In this document: positions 32,940 to 41,142 of the stretch, one piece after another
Layout: the number at the start of each line of letters is the position of its first letter
Numbering within the stretch: the stretch's first letter is position 1
Assembly: GCF_015704865.1 (NCBI RefSeq)
Contig: NZ_JADQTO010000048.1
Coordinates: 1-44,938 of the forward strand
Direction of reading: 5' to 3'
Source: Actinoplanes aureus
GTDB taxonomy: Bacteria > Actinomycetota > Actinomycetes > Mycobacteriales > Micromonosporaceae
Length of the DNA stretch: 44,938 bases
Notes under the pieces: generated by a model
Database searches by the model: none
The model's input: the letters and a program-made list of their open reading frames with translations, nothing else
Told to the model about the DNA's origin: nothing
Program-made: the position numbers and the translations under genes

Positions 32940-33767
32940 ATGTCCCGCGTACTCGCACTGTTTCGGTCCGCCCATCCGGAGCCGGGTCTGGCGGTGACGT
33001 TCGCGATGACCCTGCTGGCTGTCGGCGTGGGCCATCGCGGGTGGCGGCTGCTGCTGGTCGCGCTCGCGGTGGCGGCCACCCAGTTCGCCGTGGGCTGGGT
33101 GAACGACTGGCTGGACGCGGAGCGGGACCGGCAGGCGGGGCGGCGGGACAAACCGGTGGCGGCGGGTGCGGTGTCCCGGCGTACGGTCGGGGTCGCCGGC
33201 CTGCTCGCCACGCTGGCGATTCCCCTGCCCGCGCTTCCGCTGGGCTGGACTCCCACCGCCGTGATCTCGGTGGCCGGCATCTTCGCACTGCTCTACGACT
33301 GGCCACTCAAGTCGACCGAGTTCTCGGTGGTGCCGTACCTGGTCGCCTTCGGGCTGTTGCCCGCCTTCGTGGTGGTGGCGCTGCCCGGGCAGCCCACGCC
33401 GCCGGTCTGGCTGGTGGCCGCGGGCGCGCTGCTCGGCGGCGGTGCGCACTTCGCGAACGTGCTGCCCGACCTGGCCGACGACGCGGCGACCGGGGTGCGC
33501 GGGCTGCCGCACCGGATCGGCGCCGGCTGGTCGCAGGCAGCCGCCGCGGTACTGCTGCTGGCTGCGACGCTCACCCTGGTCTTCGGGCCGCCCGGGCCAC
33601 CGTCGTGGCCGGGCTTGACGGCGGCCGCGGCCGCCGTCGTGGTCCTTCCCCTCGGGTGGTACGCCGCGCGGCGCAGCGCCGGACGGCCGGTCGCCCTGTT
33701 CCGGGCGGTGATCGTGGTGGCCCTCATCGACGTCCTGCTACTCGTCCTCAGCGGCCGGGTCACCTGA
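32940..33767 (+). CDS. UbiA family prenyltransferase
   Basis: 275 residues, about eight to nine membrane helices. The first Asp-rich motif is VNDWLDAERDRQAGRRDKP (NDxxDxxxD; residues ~55-70) and the second is VLPDLADDAATGVRGLPHRIG (~175-190), which bind the magnesium-diphosphate of the prenyl donor. The family joins prenyl chains to aromatic acceptors in the membrane. Divergent placement beside the methyltransferase, flavoprotein and PKS operon makes a methoxyhydroquinone lipid the likely acceptor, as in the agq-type pathway. ATG 32940 gives the family-like start; the upstream open frame is antisense to the methyltransferase gene. No strong ribosome binding site is seen. Confidence 0.9.
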   Translation: MSRVLALFRSAHPEPGLAVTFAMTLLAVGVGHRGWRLLLVALAVAATQFAVGWVNDWLDAERDRQAGRRDKPVAAGAVSRRTVGVAGLLATLAIPLPALPLGWTPTAVISVAGIFALLYDWPLKSTEFSVVPYLVAFGLLPAFVVVALPGQPTPPVWLVAAGALLGGGAHFANVLPDLADDAATGVRGLPHRIGAGWSQAAAAVLLLAATLTLVFGPPGPPSWPGLTAAAAAVVVLPLGWYAARRSAGRPVALFRAVIVVALIDVLLLVLSGRVT

Positions 33768-33896
33768 CGTCGATGATCAAGATGGGCGAGTGGATGGGTC
33801 GGCGCACGCGGGCGATCGCCGCCCATTAGGCTGATCTGAGCCCACCCGCGGCGGAAAACCTATGCAAATGTGGCTGTCTCTTTTTGGAGGATCGTG

Positions 33897-34610
33897 ATGC
33901 GCTCGCTGGGAACCCGTCGCGCCGCTCTGGCCGCGGGTGCTGCCACGGTCGCTGTGCTCGCACTGGGCGGCTGCTCGGCGGGTCAGGTCGCCGAGACCGC
34001 CGTCCTGGACACGCCGATCTCCGGCGTGGACCGGGAGACCCTGCACGCGAGCGTGTTCATCCGCAACCTGATGATTCCGTACAACGGGATCCACGGTTAT
34101 GAGGCCGGGTCCGACGCTCCGATCGAGCTGAGCCTCTACAACCAGACGGACGACCCGATCACCGTCGCGATCAGCAGCAAGCCCACGCAGCAGGCCCAGG
34201 TCGTCTCGGCCGAGCAGGTCGGCATCGGACCGGCCAGCACCGCGTCGGCCGGGCACGCCTCCGAGTCGCCCGCCGGGCACGCTTCCGAGTCGCCCGAGGC
34301 GCACGGTTCCGCCGCTCCGGGTGAGCCGGAGTCGCCCGGTGCGAGCGCTGAGCCGACCGTCCCGGCCGTACAGATCAAGCCCGCCCGGGTCACCCTGCCG
34401 GCGCAGGGCTCGGCCCTGTTCCGGCCCACCGACCGGGAGCTGCTTCAGGTCTTCGGCCTCTCCGACGACCTGGTGCCCGGCACCTCGGTCAACCTGGTCT
34501 TCGAGTTCAGCGACGGTTCGCCGGCCCTCGAGCTGCAGGCTCCGGTCGGCAACCCGCTGGAGCCGGCGCCGCGCGTGTCGGCCGGTGGCGGCGAGGCCGA
34601 GGGCCACTAG
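33897..34610 (+). CDS. Lipoprotein, LpqE-like by position
   Basis: 237 residues. Signal peptide with lipobox ALGGC (lipid-modified Cys near residue 23). The mature part begins with beta strands (HASVFIRNLMIPYNGIHGYEAGSDAPIELSLYNQTDDPITVAISS) like the copper-chaperone-like/DUF461 fold, interrupted by a low-complexity insert with the repeat GHASESP (~119-150), then more strands (KPARVTLPAQGSALFRPTD... VNLVFEFSDG). Mycobacterial lpqE lies at this exact place upstream of radA-disA, so orthology is likely by synteny and architecture. TGGAGG lies 6 nt before ATG 33897; the GTG three bases upstream is too close to it. Function unknown. Confidence 0.85.
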   Translation: MRSLGTRRAALAAGAATVAVLALGGCSAGQVAETAVLDTPISGVDRETLHASVFIRNLMIPYNGIHGYEAGSDAPIELSLYNQTDDPITVAISSKPTQQAQVVSAEQVGIGPASTASAGHASESPAGHASESPEAHGSAAPGEPESPGASAEPTVPAVQIKPARVTLPAQGSALFRPTDRELLQVFGLSDDLVPGTSVNLVFEFSDGSPALELQAPVGNPLEPAPRVSAGGGEAEGH

Positions 34611-34633
34611 GCCAAGTTGTCGTACCTTCCGGC

Positions 34634-34639
34634 TAGCTT
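34634..34639 (+). promoter_or_regulatory. -10 element, leaderless promoter of radA
   Basis: TAGCTT, six bases before GTG 34646, in the 35-nt gap after the lipoprotein gene. Confidence 0.5.
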
Positions 34640-34645
34640 GTCGGA

Positions 34646-36070
34646 GTGACGACCTCGCGATCGACCGCCAAGGCTCCCCGCCAGGCATACGTTTGTGACG
34701 CCTGCGGCCACCAGCCGCCCAAGTGGCTGGGCCGCTGCTCCGAGTGCGGCGAGTGGGGCTCGATCATCGAGTCCACGGTGTCCGCACCCCTGGTGTCCGG
34801 CCGGGTGGTCAGCTCGCGCATGCCGGCCGAGCCGGCCCGCCCGATCGCGCAGATCAGTGCCGCCCCGGCCCGAGCCGTGCCCACCGGTGTCGGTGAGCTC
34901 GACCGGGTGCTCGGCGGTGGCCTGGTCCCCGGCGCGGTCGTGCTGCTGGCCGGCGAGCCCGGGGTCGGCAAGTCCACCCTTCTGCTCGACGTCGCCCAGC
35001 AGTGGGCGGCCGGTGCCGGCACCCCGTCGCTGGTGGTCAGCGGTGAGGAGTCGGTGAGTCAGGTGCGGCTGCGCGCCGAGCGGCTCGGCGCCCTGCACGA
35101 GCGGCTCTATCTGGCGTCGGAGAACGACCTGGGGACGGTCATCGGCCACCTCGACGCGGTGAAGCCCGGCCTGCTCGTGCTCGACTCGGTGCAGACCGTC
35201 TCGGCGCCCGGCACCGAGGGCGTGCCCGGCGGCGTGACCCAGGTGCGTGCGGTGACCGCCGCGCTGGTCTCGATCGCCAAGGAGCGGGGCATCGCCACCG
35301 TCCTGGTCGGTCACGTCACCAAGGACGGTCAGGTCGCCGGCCCCCGGGTGCTGGAGCACCTGGTCGACGTCGTGCTCCACTTCGAGGGCGACAAGCACTC
35401 GTCGCTGCGCCTGGTCCGCGGGGTGAAAAACCGGTTCGGCGCCGCCGACGAGGTGGGCTGCTTCGAGATGCACGAGGGTGGCATCACCAGCCTGCCCGAC
35501 CCGTCGGGACTGTTCCTCACCCGCTATCTGGAGCCGGTGCCCGGCACCTGCGTGACGGTGGCGATGGAGGGCCGGCGCGCGCTGGTCACCGAGGTGCAGG
35601 CGCTGATCGGCGCGGAGGTGCAGGGCTCGCCCCGGCGCACCGTGTCCGGTCTCGACAGCGCCCGGCTCGCCATGGTCCTGGCCGTGCTGGAGCGCCGCAC
35701 CAAGCAGCTCAAGCTCTACAACCGTGAGGTCTTCGCCGCGACCGTGGGTGGCATCCGGCTGGTCGAGCCCTCCGCCGACCTGGCGATGGCCCTCGCGGTC
35801 GCCTCCGGCGGACTGGACCTGGCCATGGCGCCCCACCTGGTGGCGATCGGCGAGGTCGGCCTGACCGGTGAGATCCGCCGGGTCGGCGCGGTGGGCCGGC
35901 GACTCGCCGAGGCGGCCCGCCTCGGTTTCAAGGTCGCGCTGGTCCCACCCGGCTGCGGGCCGGACGGGACGACCGGCACGCCCAAGGGCATGGAGGTCAT
36001 CGAGGTCGGCGACCTGCGCTCTGCGTTGCAGAGCGCGGCGCGCGCCTCGGCAGAGCACGGTTCGCGGTAA
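34646..36070 (+). CDS. radA: DNA repair protein RadA
   Basis: 474 residues. RadA is a RecA-like ATPase/helicase that helps branch migration in recombination. Order: zinc finger (YVCDACGHQPPKWLGRCSECGEWGS), RecA core with Walker A GEPGVGKSTL and Walker B LLVLDSVQTV, the RadA-specific KNRFG motif (VKNRFGAADEVGCFEM), and a C-terminal Lon-protease-like domain (DLAMALAVASGGLDL... AIGEVGLTGEIRRV) without proteolytic residues expected. GTG start without Shine-Dalgarno, with TAGCTT six bases upstream. It precedes disA, the standard actinobacterial pair; RadA restrains DisA activity in other bacteria. Confidence 0.97.
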   Translation: MTTSRSTAKAPRQAYVCDACGHQPPKWLGRCSECGEWGSIIESTVSAPLVSGRVVSSRMPAEPARPIAQISAAPARAVPTGVGELDRVLGGGLVPGAVVLLAGEPGVGKSTLLLDVAQQWAAGAGTPSLVVSGEESVSQVRLRAERLGALHERLYLASENDLGTVIGHLDAVKPGLLVLDSVQTVSAPGTEGVPGGVTQVRAVTAALVSIAKERGIATVLVGHVTKDGQVAGPRVLEHLVDVVLHFEGDKHSSLRLVRGVKNRFGAADEVGCFEMHEGGITSLPDPSGLFLTRYLEPVPGTCVTVAMEGRRALVTEVQALIGAEVQGSPRRTVSGLDSARLAMVLAVLERRTKQLKLYNREVFAATVGGIRLVEPSADLAMALAVASGGLDLAMAPHLVAIGEVGLTGEIRRVGAVGRRLAEAARLGFKVALVPPGCGPDGTTGTPKGMEVIEVGDLRSALQSAARASAEHGSR

Positions 36071-36141
36071 CTGATGGTTACAAATCATCACGCTACGGAG
36101 CATTCATCGAACCACGCCTCGTTGACGTGGATGACAGTCCG

Positions 36142-36147
36142 TAGAAT
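36142..36147 (+). promoter_or_regulatory. -10 element, leaderless promoter of disA
   Basis: TAGAAT, six bases before GTG 36154. A TTGACG at 36122-36127 is too close (14 nt) to be a standard -35. disA can therefore be transcribed apart from radA. Confidence 0.55.
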
Positions 36148-36153
36148 GTCCAG

Positions 36154-37335
36154 GTGCCGCTCGACCGCGATGGTTCCAAGCCCGCCGCCAGTTCCACGCC
36201 GCGTCCCGGCGTCAACGGCGCGGGGCATCGCGCGATGACACCGGCGGCCGGCTCCGGTCTCACCGGTGGCGCCAGCGATCCGCTGCGGGCCAATCTCGCT
36301 CTGATGGCGCCGGGCACCGCGCTGCGCGATGGTCTGGAGCGCATCCTGCGGGGACGCACCGGCGCGTTGATCGTGCTCGGTTACGACGCGGTCGTCGAGA
36401 GCATCTGCACCGGCGGTTTCCCGCTCGACGTGGAGTTCTCCGCGACCCGGCTGCGTGAGCTGTGCAAGATGGACGGCGCCGTCGTCCTCTCCAGCGACGG
36501 CACCCGGATCGTGCGGGCCGCCGTTCATCTGATGCCGGATCCGTCCATTCCCTCCGAGGAGTCCGGGACCCGGCATCGCACCGCCGAGCGGGTCGCCAAG
36601 CAGTCCGGATATCCGGTGATCTCGGTCAGCCAGTCCATGCGCATCATCGGGCTGTATGTGAATGGTCAGCGTCACGTCCTGGACGACTCGGCCGCCATCC
36701 TCTCCCGGGCCAACCAGGCACTGGCCACCCTGGAGCGATACAAGCTGCGGCTGGACGAGGTCTCCGGCACGCTGTCCGCCCTGGAGATCGAGGACCTCGT
36801 CACGGTCCGGGACGCGGTGGCGGTGGTGCAGCGGCTGGAGATGGTCCGCCGGATCGCCGACGAGATCTCCGGCTATGTGGTGGAGCTCGGCACCGACGGC
36901 CGGCTGCTCGCTCTCCAGCTGGACGAGTTGATGGCCGGCGTCGACGCCGATCGCACCCTGGTCATCCGCGACTACCTGCCCGCCGGCCGCAAGGCGCGCA
37001 CCCTGGACGAGGCTCTGGTCGAGCTCGATCTGCTGACGGCGACCGAGATGATCGATCTGGTGGCGGTGGCCAAGGCGATCGGTTACCAGGGCGCCTCCGA
37101 CGCCCTGGACGCCGCGGTCTCCCCGCGCGGGTTCCGCCTGCTGGCCAAGGTGCCCCGGCTGCCCGGGCAGATCGTGGACCGGCTGGTCGACCACTTCGGC
37201 AGCCTCCAGCGGCTGCTCGGGGCGACGGTGGAGGATCTCCAGGCGGTGGAGGGTGTCGGGGATGCCCGGGCTCGCGGTGTGCGCGAGGGCCTTTCCCGGC
37301 TGGCCGAGGCGTCGATCCTCGAGCGCTACGTCTGA
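36154..37335 (+). CDS. disA: DNA integrity scanning protein DisA (diadenylate cyclase)
   Basis: 393 residues. It makes cyclic di-AMP from two ATP and pauses on branched DNA. The N-terminal DAC domain has the catalytic KMDGAVVLSSDGTRIVRA (DGA motif) and SGTRHRTAERVAKQ (RHR motif). A helical linker (~160-330) and C-terminal helix-hairpin-helix DNA-binding domain (HFGSLQRLLGATVEDLQAVEGVGDARARGVREGL) complete the octameric protein. A ~40-residue Ala/Gly/Pro-rich N-terminal extension is longer than in many orthologues; a later start (ATG at 36235) cannot be excluded, though the promoter position favours 36154. Confidence 0.97.
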   Translation: MPLDRDGSKPAASSTPRPGVNGAGHRAMTPAAGSGLTGGASDPLRANLALMAPGTALRDGLERILRGRTGALIVLGYDAVVESICTGGFPLDVEFSATRLRELCKMDGAVVLSSDGTRIVRAAVHLMPDPSIPSEESGTRHRTAERVAKQSGYPVISVSQSMRIIGLYVNGQRHVLDDSAAILSRANQALATLERYKLRLDEVSGTLSALEIEDLVTVRDAVAVVQRLEMVRRIADEISGYVVELGTDGRLLALQLDELMAGVDADRTLVIRDYLPAGRKARTLDEALVELDLLTATEMIDLVAVAKAIGYQGASDALDAAVSPRGFRLLAKVPRLPGQIVDRLVDHFGSLQRLLGATVEDLQAVEGVGDARARGVREGLSRLAEASILERYV

Positions 37336-37633
37336 CCACACTGCGTAGCCATTGGTGAGATACGTCACTAACGAACCGGACTTTCTGCTCAGTTAGCCGC
37401 CGCAGATCCACGATTCAGGCACGGTTCCTCAACGGTCGTCACTACTCAGCGTGATGGGCCCTTCTGCTCCGCGAGCTTTCCGCCTAGCCTTCTGGCAGCT
37501 CCGGCGGATTGCCGTGAGCGCCCAGAAATTGGGGAGATTGTGATCCGGGCCGAGCTTCGATCGGTCACCGCATTGCGGCCCGGGGAGTCAGTGGTGAGAC
37601 CGCCCCCAACCCGAACCGTGTTGGGGGCCGATC
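37336..37633. other. 298-bp leader region of the LPxTG surface protein
   Basis: No gene is supported. A frame starting at GTG 37540 runs into the next gene out of frame. The region holds the SD-masking hairpin at 37603-37627. I looked for a c-di-AMP (ydaO) riboswitch because disA is adjacent and did not find its conserved blocks. Confidence 0.5.
37603..37627 (+). promoter_or_regulatory. Hairpin that pairs the ribosome binding site of the LPxTG gene
   Basis: CCCCCAAC (37603-37610) is the exact complement of GTTGGGGG (37620-37627), with a 9-nt loop. The GGGGG is the only Shine-Dalgarno-like run before the TTG start at 37634, so the fold would hide it. Confidence 0.5.
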
Positions 37634-38689
37634 TTGCGCCGTTTCATGCTTGCTGTCAGTGGAGCCGTGTTCGCCACGGCAGCCGTGGCCGGCATCGCGT
37701 CGACTGCGAACGCCGCCGGCGGCGAGTCCTGCGTCACCGCAGCCGAGGCCACCTACCAGCACCGGTTCGACGGACCGGGCGGCACCGTGACGATCACCGC
37801 GACCAAGCCGCTGTGCGAGGGTGCGGAGCAGTCGTTCTCGCTGGTCTCGTACACCACGCCGGCTAAGAACTTCGCCGTGCCGCAGTTCGTCTACGACACC
37901 CACAGCGCCTGGATCGACAGCGGTCGGCGCAGCGTCACCCTCGACGTGGACGTACCCGGCTGCTACACCCAGGTCGACGCGATCTTCGGCACCGGGATCG
38001 TCGACGAGATCACCAGCAGCTACGTGTACAACGACCTCAAGCTCGGCTCGCCCAGCGGCATCGGCAGCCGCTCGACCGGCGGCCAGGGCTGGTACAACGG
38101 CGGCAGCGCCAAGTGCGCGCCGCAGCCCTCGGTCAGCTTCCAGAGCTACTGCGACGGGGTGCTGCACACCCGCCTGTCCAACGCGGCCGGCGCCGGTGTG
38201 GACGCCGTCTTCCTGGTCGGCGGCAAGCGGATCCAGGTACACCCCGGTAAGTTCGCCGACCTGACCTCCCGGCCGTCCGGTCCCGTCCAGGTCCGCGACA
38301 ACAGCTTCAAGACCAGCACCGGCACGTGGACCCAGCCGGCCGACTGCGCACCGCCCGCGCCGCCCACCACGAAGCCGTCAACGCCCGCTCCGGCGCCCAG
38401 CTCGGCCACGCCCACCGCGACCGCGCCCAGCTCGCCCACGCCCACGGCGACCGCACCCAGCTCGTCGACGCCGTCATCCCAGCCGGCCAGCTCGATGCCG
38501 AGTTCGGCCGCGCCGTCCTCGTCGTCTCCCGCCGCCGCTTCGCCCGCACCGTCGGACGACGACTCCGGCCTGCCGCTCACCGGCACGAACGTGAGCCACC
38601 TGGCGCTCTACGCGCTCGGCCTCCTGCTCGTCGGCGCCGGGCTCGTGGCGATCGCCCGGCAGAGCCGCCGGGGCCGGCACTCCGCGTAG
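37634..38689 (+). CDS. LPxTG-anchored cell surface protein
   Basis: 351 residues. Signal peptide (basic MRRF start, hydrophobic core, cleavage near ANA-AG). Residues ~30-240 form a Cys-containing ectodomain with strands such as TYQHRFDGPGGTVTITATKPLCEG and SVTLDVDVPGCYTQVDAIFG; the six or so Cys suggest disulfides. A Pro/Ser/Thr stalk (~245-315) contains a 30-bp DNA repeat (units near 38395 and 38425). The C-terminus is a complete sorting signal: LPLTG, hydrophobic helix (LALYALGLLLVGAGLVAIA) and a basic tail, so a sortase should fix it to peptidoglycan. TTG 37634 is preferred over ATG 37646 because the two Arg are needed for the signal peptide. Confidence 0.87.
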   Translation: MRRFMLAVSGAVFATAAVAGIASTANAAGGESCVTAAEATYQHRFDGPGGTVTITATKPLCEGAEQSFSLVSYTTPAKNFAVPQFVYDTHSAWIDSGRRSVTLDVDVPGCYTQVDAIFGTGIVDEITSSYVYNDLKLGSPSGIGSRSTGGQGWYNGGSAKCAPQPSVSFQSYCDGVLHTRLSNAAGAGVDAVFLVGGKRIQVHPGKFADLTSRPSGPVQVRDNSFKTSTGTWTQPADCAPPAPPTTKPSTPAPAPSSATPTATAPSSPTPTATAPSSSTPSSQPASSMPSSAAPSSSSPAAASPAPSDDDSGLPLTGTNVSHLALYALGLLLVGAGLVAIARQSRRGRHSA

Positions 38690-38708
38690 CACCCACTGCT
38701 TCACTCAC

Positions 38709-38749
38709 GATCTGGGGAGCCGGCGACCGTCCCGCCGGCTCCCCAGATC
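38709..38749. terminator. Terminator, perfect 17-bp stem with T-run
   Basis: Arms 38709-38725 and 38733-38749 match fully around a 7-nt loop, followed on the plus strand by TTTT (38753-38756). It ends the LPxTG gene and can also serve the convergent gene ending at 38755. Confidence 0.88.
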
Positions 38750-38754
38750 GGCTT

Positions 38755-39264
38755 TTACAGCGGGTGTGAGATGTCGTTCGCGTGGTCGGCCACGGCGGCG
38801 CCAGTGACCGTGGCGCGCAGCGGGAGGATCTCCAGGCAGCGGCGGATCGCGGAGGCCATCATCGGGTTCGGCACCCGGAGGGACACCGTGCAGTGCGGGA
38901 CCCAGCGACCCGGGCGGTAGTGCTCCCAGACCTCCACGCCGCCGGCGGCGAGACGCTCGTGGACCTGACGATGGTGCGCCAGCAGGTCCTCGGTCGCGGT
39001 GACGCCGAGCCACAGCACCCGGCCGACGAACTGGCCGGCGAAGTCCATGTCCAGGGTCAAGCCGCGGCCGACCGGGAAGTCACCGAGGGCGTCGGCGACC
39101 GCATGCGGGTCGATGCGGCCGGCGGCCGCCAGCGAGACATGCGGGCGGTGCTTCTGATGCAGCGAGCCGAGGGTAGGGATGCCCTCGGCCTCCAGGGACC
39201 GCCAGAGGGTACGCAGACGCCGCGTCGCGTCGACGTCCAGATAGAGCTCGAGTGCCGCGACCAA
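38755..39264 (-). CDS. 2H phosphoesterase (2'-5' RNA ligase-like)
   Basis: 169 residues. Two His-x-Ser/Thr-x motifs, HVSLA (in HRPHVSLAAAG) and HCTVSL (in WVPHCTVSLRV), about 75 residues apart, define the 2H phosphoesterase superfamily (LigT, AKAP7-like, cyclic phosphodiesterases). Such enzymes open 2',3'-cyclic phosphates or 2'-5' linkages in RNA or nucleotides. No signal peptide. TTG 39264 starts 3 nt after the upstream stop, so the pair is co-transcribed, although the TTG is a weak start. The substrate is unknown. Confidence 0.85.
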   Translation of the reverse strand: MVAALELYLDVDATRRLRTLWRSLEAEGIPTLGSLHQKHRPHVSLAAAGRIDPHAVADALGDFPVGRGLTLDMDFAGQFVGRVLWLGVTATEDLLAHHRQVHERLAAGGVEVWEHYRPGRWVPHCTVSLRVPNPMMASAIRRCLEILPLRATVTGAAVADHANDISHPL

Positions 39265-39267
39265 GCG

Positions 39268-40008
39268 TCAGGCGGCCACGGCGATCGCGACCGGCTTGCT
39301 GATGATCGTGCCGAGGCGGCCGCGCAGCTCGTACTGCCCGGCCGGGACGGCGGGACCGGCGGCCTGGCCGGAGGCGCACTGCGTGGACTGGCGGCCGTTC
39401 CAGGTCACCTGGTACTCCCGCTCGGCGCCGGGCGCGAACGACCGGACGTCGTCACCCTTCGCCGTGCTGCACGGGTCTGAGGACCACAGCTTCTGCGCGC
39501 CCTGCTCCAGGTAGAGCTCCTGCGCGTCGGCGCCGACGTTGCGATTGCACGTACGCGTACCGATATTCTTGATCTTCAGCCGGATGCCGAGCGGCGTCCC
39601 CCGGCGAACCGTGGTGTCTGCCGGGATCGGGGTCACGGAGATCTCCGTGTCCGCGCAGGAACCGTCGGTCGGCACCGTGACGTTGGCGTCGGTGCCCAGG
39701 CTCGGCGCGGTCGAGGGCAGCTCGTCCTCTTCATTTTCATTCGGCTTCGGCTGGAGGTCGGCCGGATCGGGCAGCGCCTGCCCCACGCCGGGACCCTCGT
39801 CCAGGAACGACGGATCCGTGCTCGGTGACGGCGAGCCCGGAGCCGGCGTCGGGAACTGCGACGCGGCGTTCTTGGTACGCGGGTCCTTCTCGTCCTCACC
39901 GGAACAGGACATGAACAGCACGATCACGCCGAGCAGGACCGCGCCCAGCACGACCGCACGCCGCCGCCAGTAGACAGCGGATGGCAGAGGACCAACCGTC
40001 GCACGCAT
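39268..40008 (-). CDS. Membrane-anchored protein with an outer beta-sandwich domain
   Basis: 246 residues. A short basic start (YWRRR), one hydrophobic segment (AVVLGAVLLGVIVLFMSC) and a long Pro/Ser/Asp/Glu-rich linker (~45-105) hold a C-terminal domain of ~130 residues (ISVTPIPADTTVRRGTPLGIRLKIKNIGTRTCNRNVGADAQELYLEQGAQKLWSSDPC... FAPGAEREYQVTWNGRQ). This looks like an Ig-type/DUF4232 fold with disulfides. The Cys after the hydrophobic segment is not in a good lipobox. ATG 40008 follows GGTGGGG; a TACGGT sits 10 nt upstream. Function unknown. Confidence 0.78.
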   Translation of the reverse strand: MRATVGPLPSAVYWRRRAVVLGAVLLGVIVLFMSCSGEDEKDPRTKNAASQFPTPAPGSPSPSTDPSFLDEGPGVGQALPDPADLQPKPNENEEDELPSTAPSLGTDANVTVPTDGSCADTEISVTPIPADTTVRRGTPLGIRLKIKNIGTRTCNRNVGADAQELYLEQGAQKLWSSDPCSTAKGDDVRSFAPGAEREYQVTWNGRQSTQCASGQAAGPAVPAGQYELRGRLGTIISKPVAIAVAA

Positions 40009-40091
40009 GATGGGCCCCACCGTAGACCCGCAGAGCCCCACATGTGGTGCACGACGCGCCGGTTATGCGACACCAACTCGCGAACCGCTCG

Positions 40092-40631
40092 TTAGAGATA
40101 GACCTTGCGCTGGTAGATGGCGTGTGCTCCGGCGACCCGATCCAGGAACAGCTTTCCGGCGCAGTGATCGATCTCGTGTTGCAGGGCGCGCGCCTCGAAA
40201 GCGTCCGTGGCCACGGTCACCGGCTCACCGGTGCCGGGCAGGACGGCCTCGACCACGATCCGCCCGGCGCGCTTCACGTCGCCGGTCAGGTCGGGCACCG
40301 ACATGCACCCCTCCCGGCCGGGCCGCCAGCGGCTCGCCTCGATGATCTTCGGATTGCAGAGCACGAAGGTGCCATGGGTGGTCGCCGCCTTCGGATGCCC
40401 GGTGACGTCCACACAGAAGACCTGCGCGCCGACGCCCACCTGCGGCGCGGCCAGGCCGACGCAGCCCGGCGAGACGCGCATGGTGGACACCAGGTCGGCG
40501 GCGAGCCGGACGACCTCCGGGTCGGTCGGGTCAACCTCCTCGCCGACTGCGCCCAGCACGCTCGCCGGTGCGGTGACGACCGGAAGCACCCGGCCCTCGG
40601 GACCGGCCCACTCCAGCTCCGGGTCGCTCAC
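40092..40631 (-). CDS. def: Peptide deformylase
   Basis: 179 residues. It removes the formyl group from the N-terminal Met of new proteins, using a bound metal. All three motifs are present: motif 1 GCVGLAAPQVG (G-x-G-L-A-A-x-Q form), motif 2 EGCMSVP with the Cys metal ligand, and motif 3 QHEIDHCAGKLF with HExxH. The N-terminal extension before motif 1 is as in other actinobacterial type I enzymes. The GTG start overlaps the stop of the ACT-domain gene (GTGA), so the two are coupled. Confidence 0.95.
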   Translation of the reverse strand: MSDPELEWAGPEGRVLPVVTAPASVLGAVGEEVDPTDPEVVRLAADLVSTMRVSPGCVGLAAPQVGVGAQVFCVDVTGHPKAATTHGTFVLCNPKIIEASRWRPGREGCMSVPDLTGDVKRAGRIVVEAVLPGTGEPVTVATDAFEARALQHEIDHCAGKLFLDRVAGAHAIYQRKVYL

Positions 40632-41137
40632 AGGATCTCCGACTCGGCGCGCCGGACGGTCACGTCGACGCCCAGCTCGGCGGCGGCCACGGCGAGATGC
40701 TCGGCCAGCTCGTCGGCGGCACCGGCCGGCAGGTCGACCTCGGCCACCATCACGTACAGCGGGCCGGTGAGCCGGGTGGTGAGATCGGTGATGTTGCCAC
40801 CCGCTCCGGCGACCACCCGGGTGACCGCCGCGACGATGCCGAGCCGGTCGGCGCCGTGCACGCTCACCAGGTACGGCTCGCCGGTAGGACGGTCGTCCGC
40901 CTCCGGCTCCACCTTGCGGACGGTGGCGATGAGACCTGCGGCGGTGATCGGCTCCAGGGCCTGCTCGGCCTGGGCGGCGGTCGGCCCGGTACAGATCAGG
41001 GTCATCGCGAAGTGTCCCCGCAGGCGGGTCATCGTCGAGTCGGTGAGGTTCGCGCCCACGGCGGCCAGGGCCTCGGCCACGTCGGCGACGATGCCGGTCC
41101 GGTCCGGACCGATGACGGTGATGGCAAGCTCATGCAC
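40628..41137 (-). CDS. Double ACT-domain protein (GcvR-like)
   Basis: 169 residues made of two ACT domains: HELAITVIGPDRTGIVADVAEALAAVGANLTDSTMTRL and PYLVSVHGADRLGIVAAVTRVVAGAGGNITDLTTRL. Each has the G-x-D-R-x-G-I-V loop that binds small ligands, usually amino acids. The architecture matches the glycine cleavage repressor GcvR and stand-alone ACT sensors. There is no DNA-binding or catalytic domain, so it acts through a partner or as a sensor. GTG 41137 stands six bases from TACTGT. It is co-transcribed with def and divergent from mutY. Confidence 0.9.
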   Translation of the reverse strand: MHELAITVIGPDRTGIVADVAEALAAVGANLTDSTMTRLRGHFAMTLICTGPTAAQAEQALEPITAAGLIATVRKVEPEADDRPTGEPYLVSVHGADRLGIVAAVTRVVAGAGGNITDLTTRLTGPLYVMVAEVDLPAGAADELAEHLAVAAAELGVDVTVRRAESEIL

Positions 41138-41142
41138 CCGCC

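Noticed and set aside
33811..33820. GGCGATCGCC palindrome as a special repeat
   Set aside because: A single 10-bp palindrome is expected by chance in DNA of this composition.
37336..37633. Cyclic di-AMP (ydaO) riboswitch after disA
   Set aside because: The conserved sequence blocks of that riboswitch were not found; only the local hairpin over the Shine-Dalgarno is visible.
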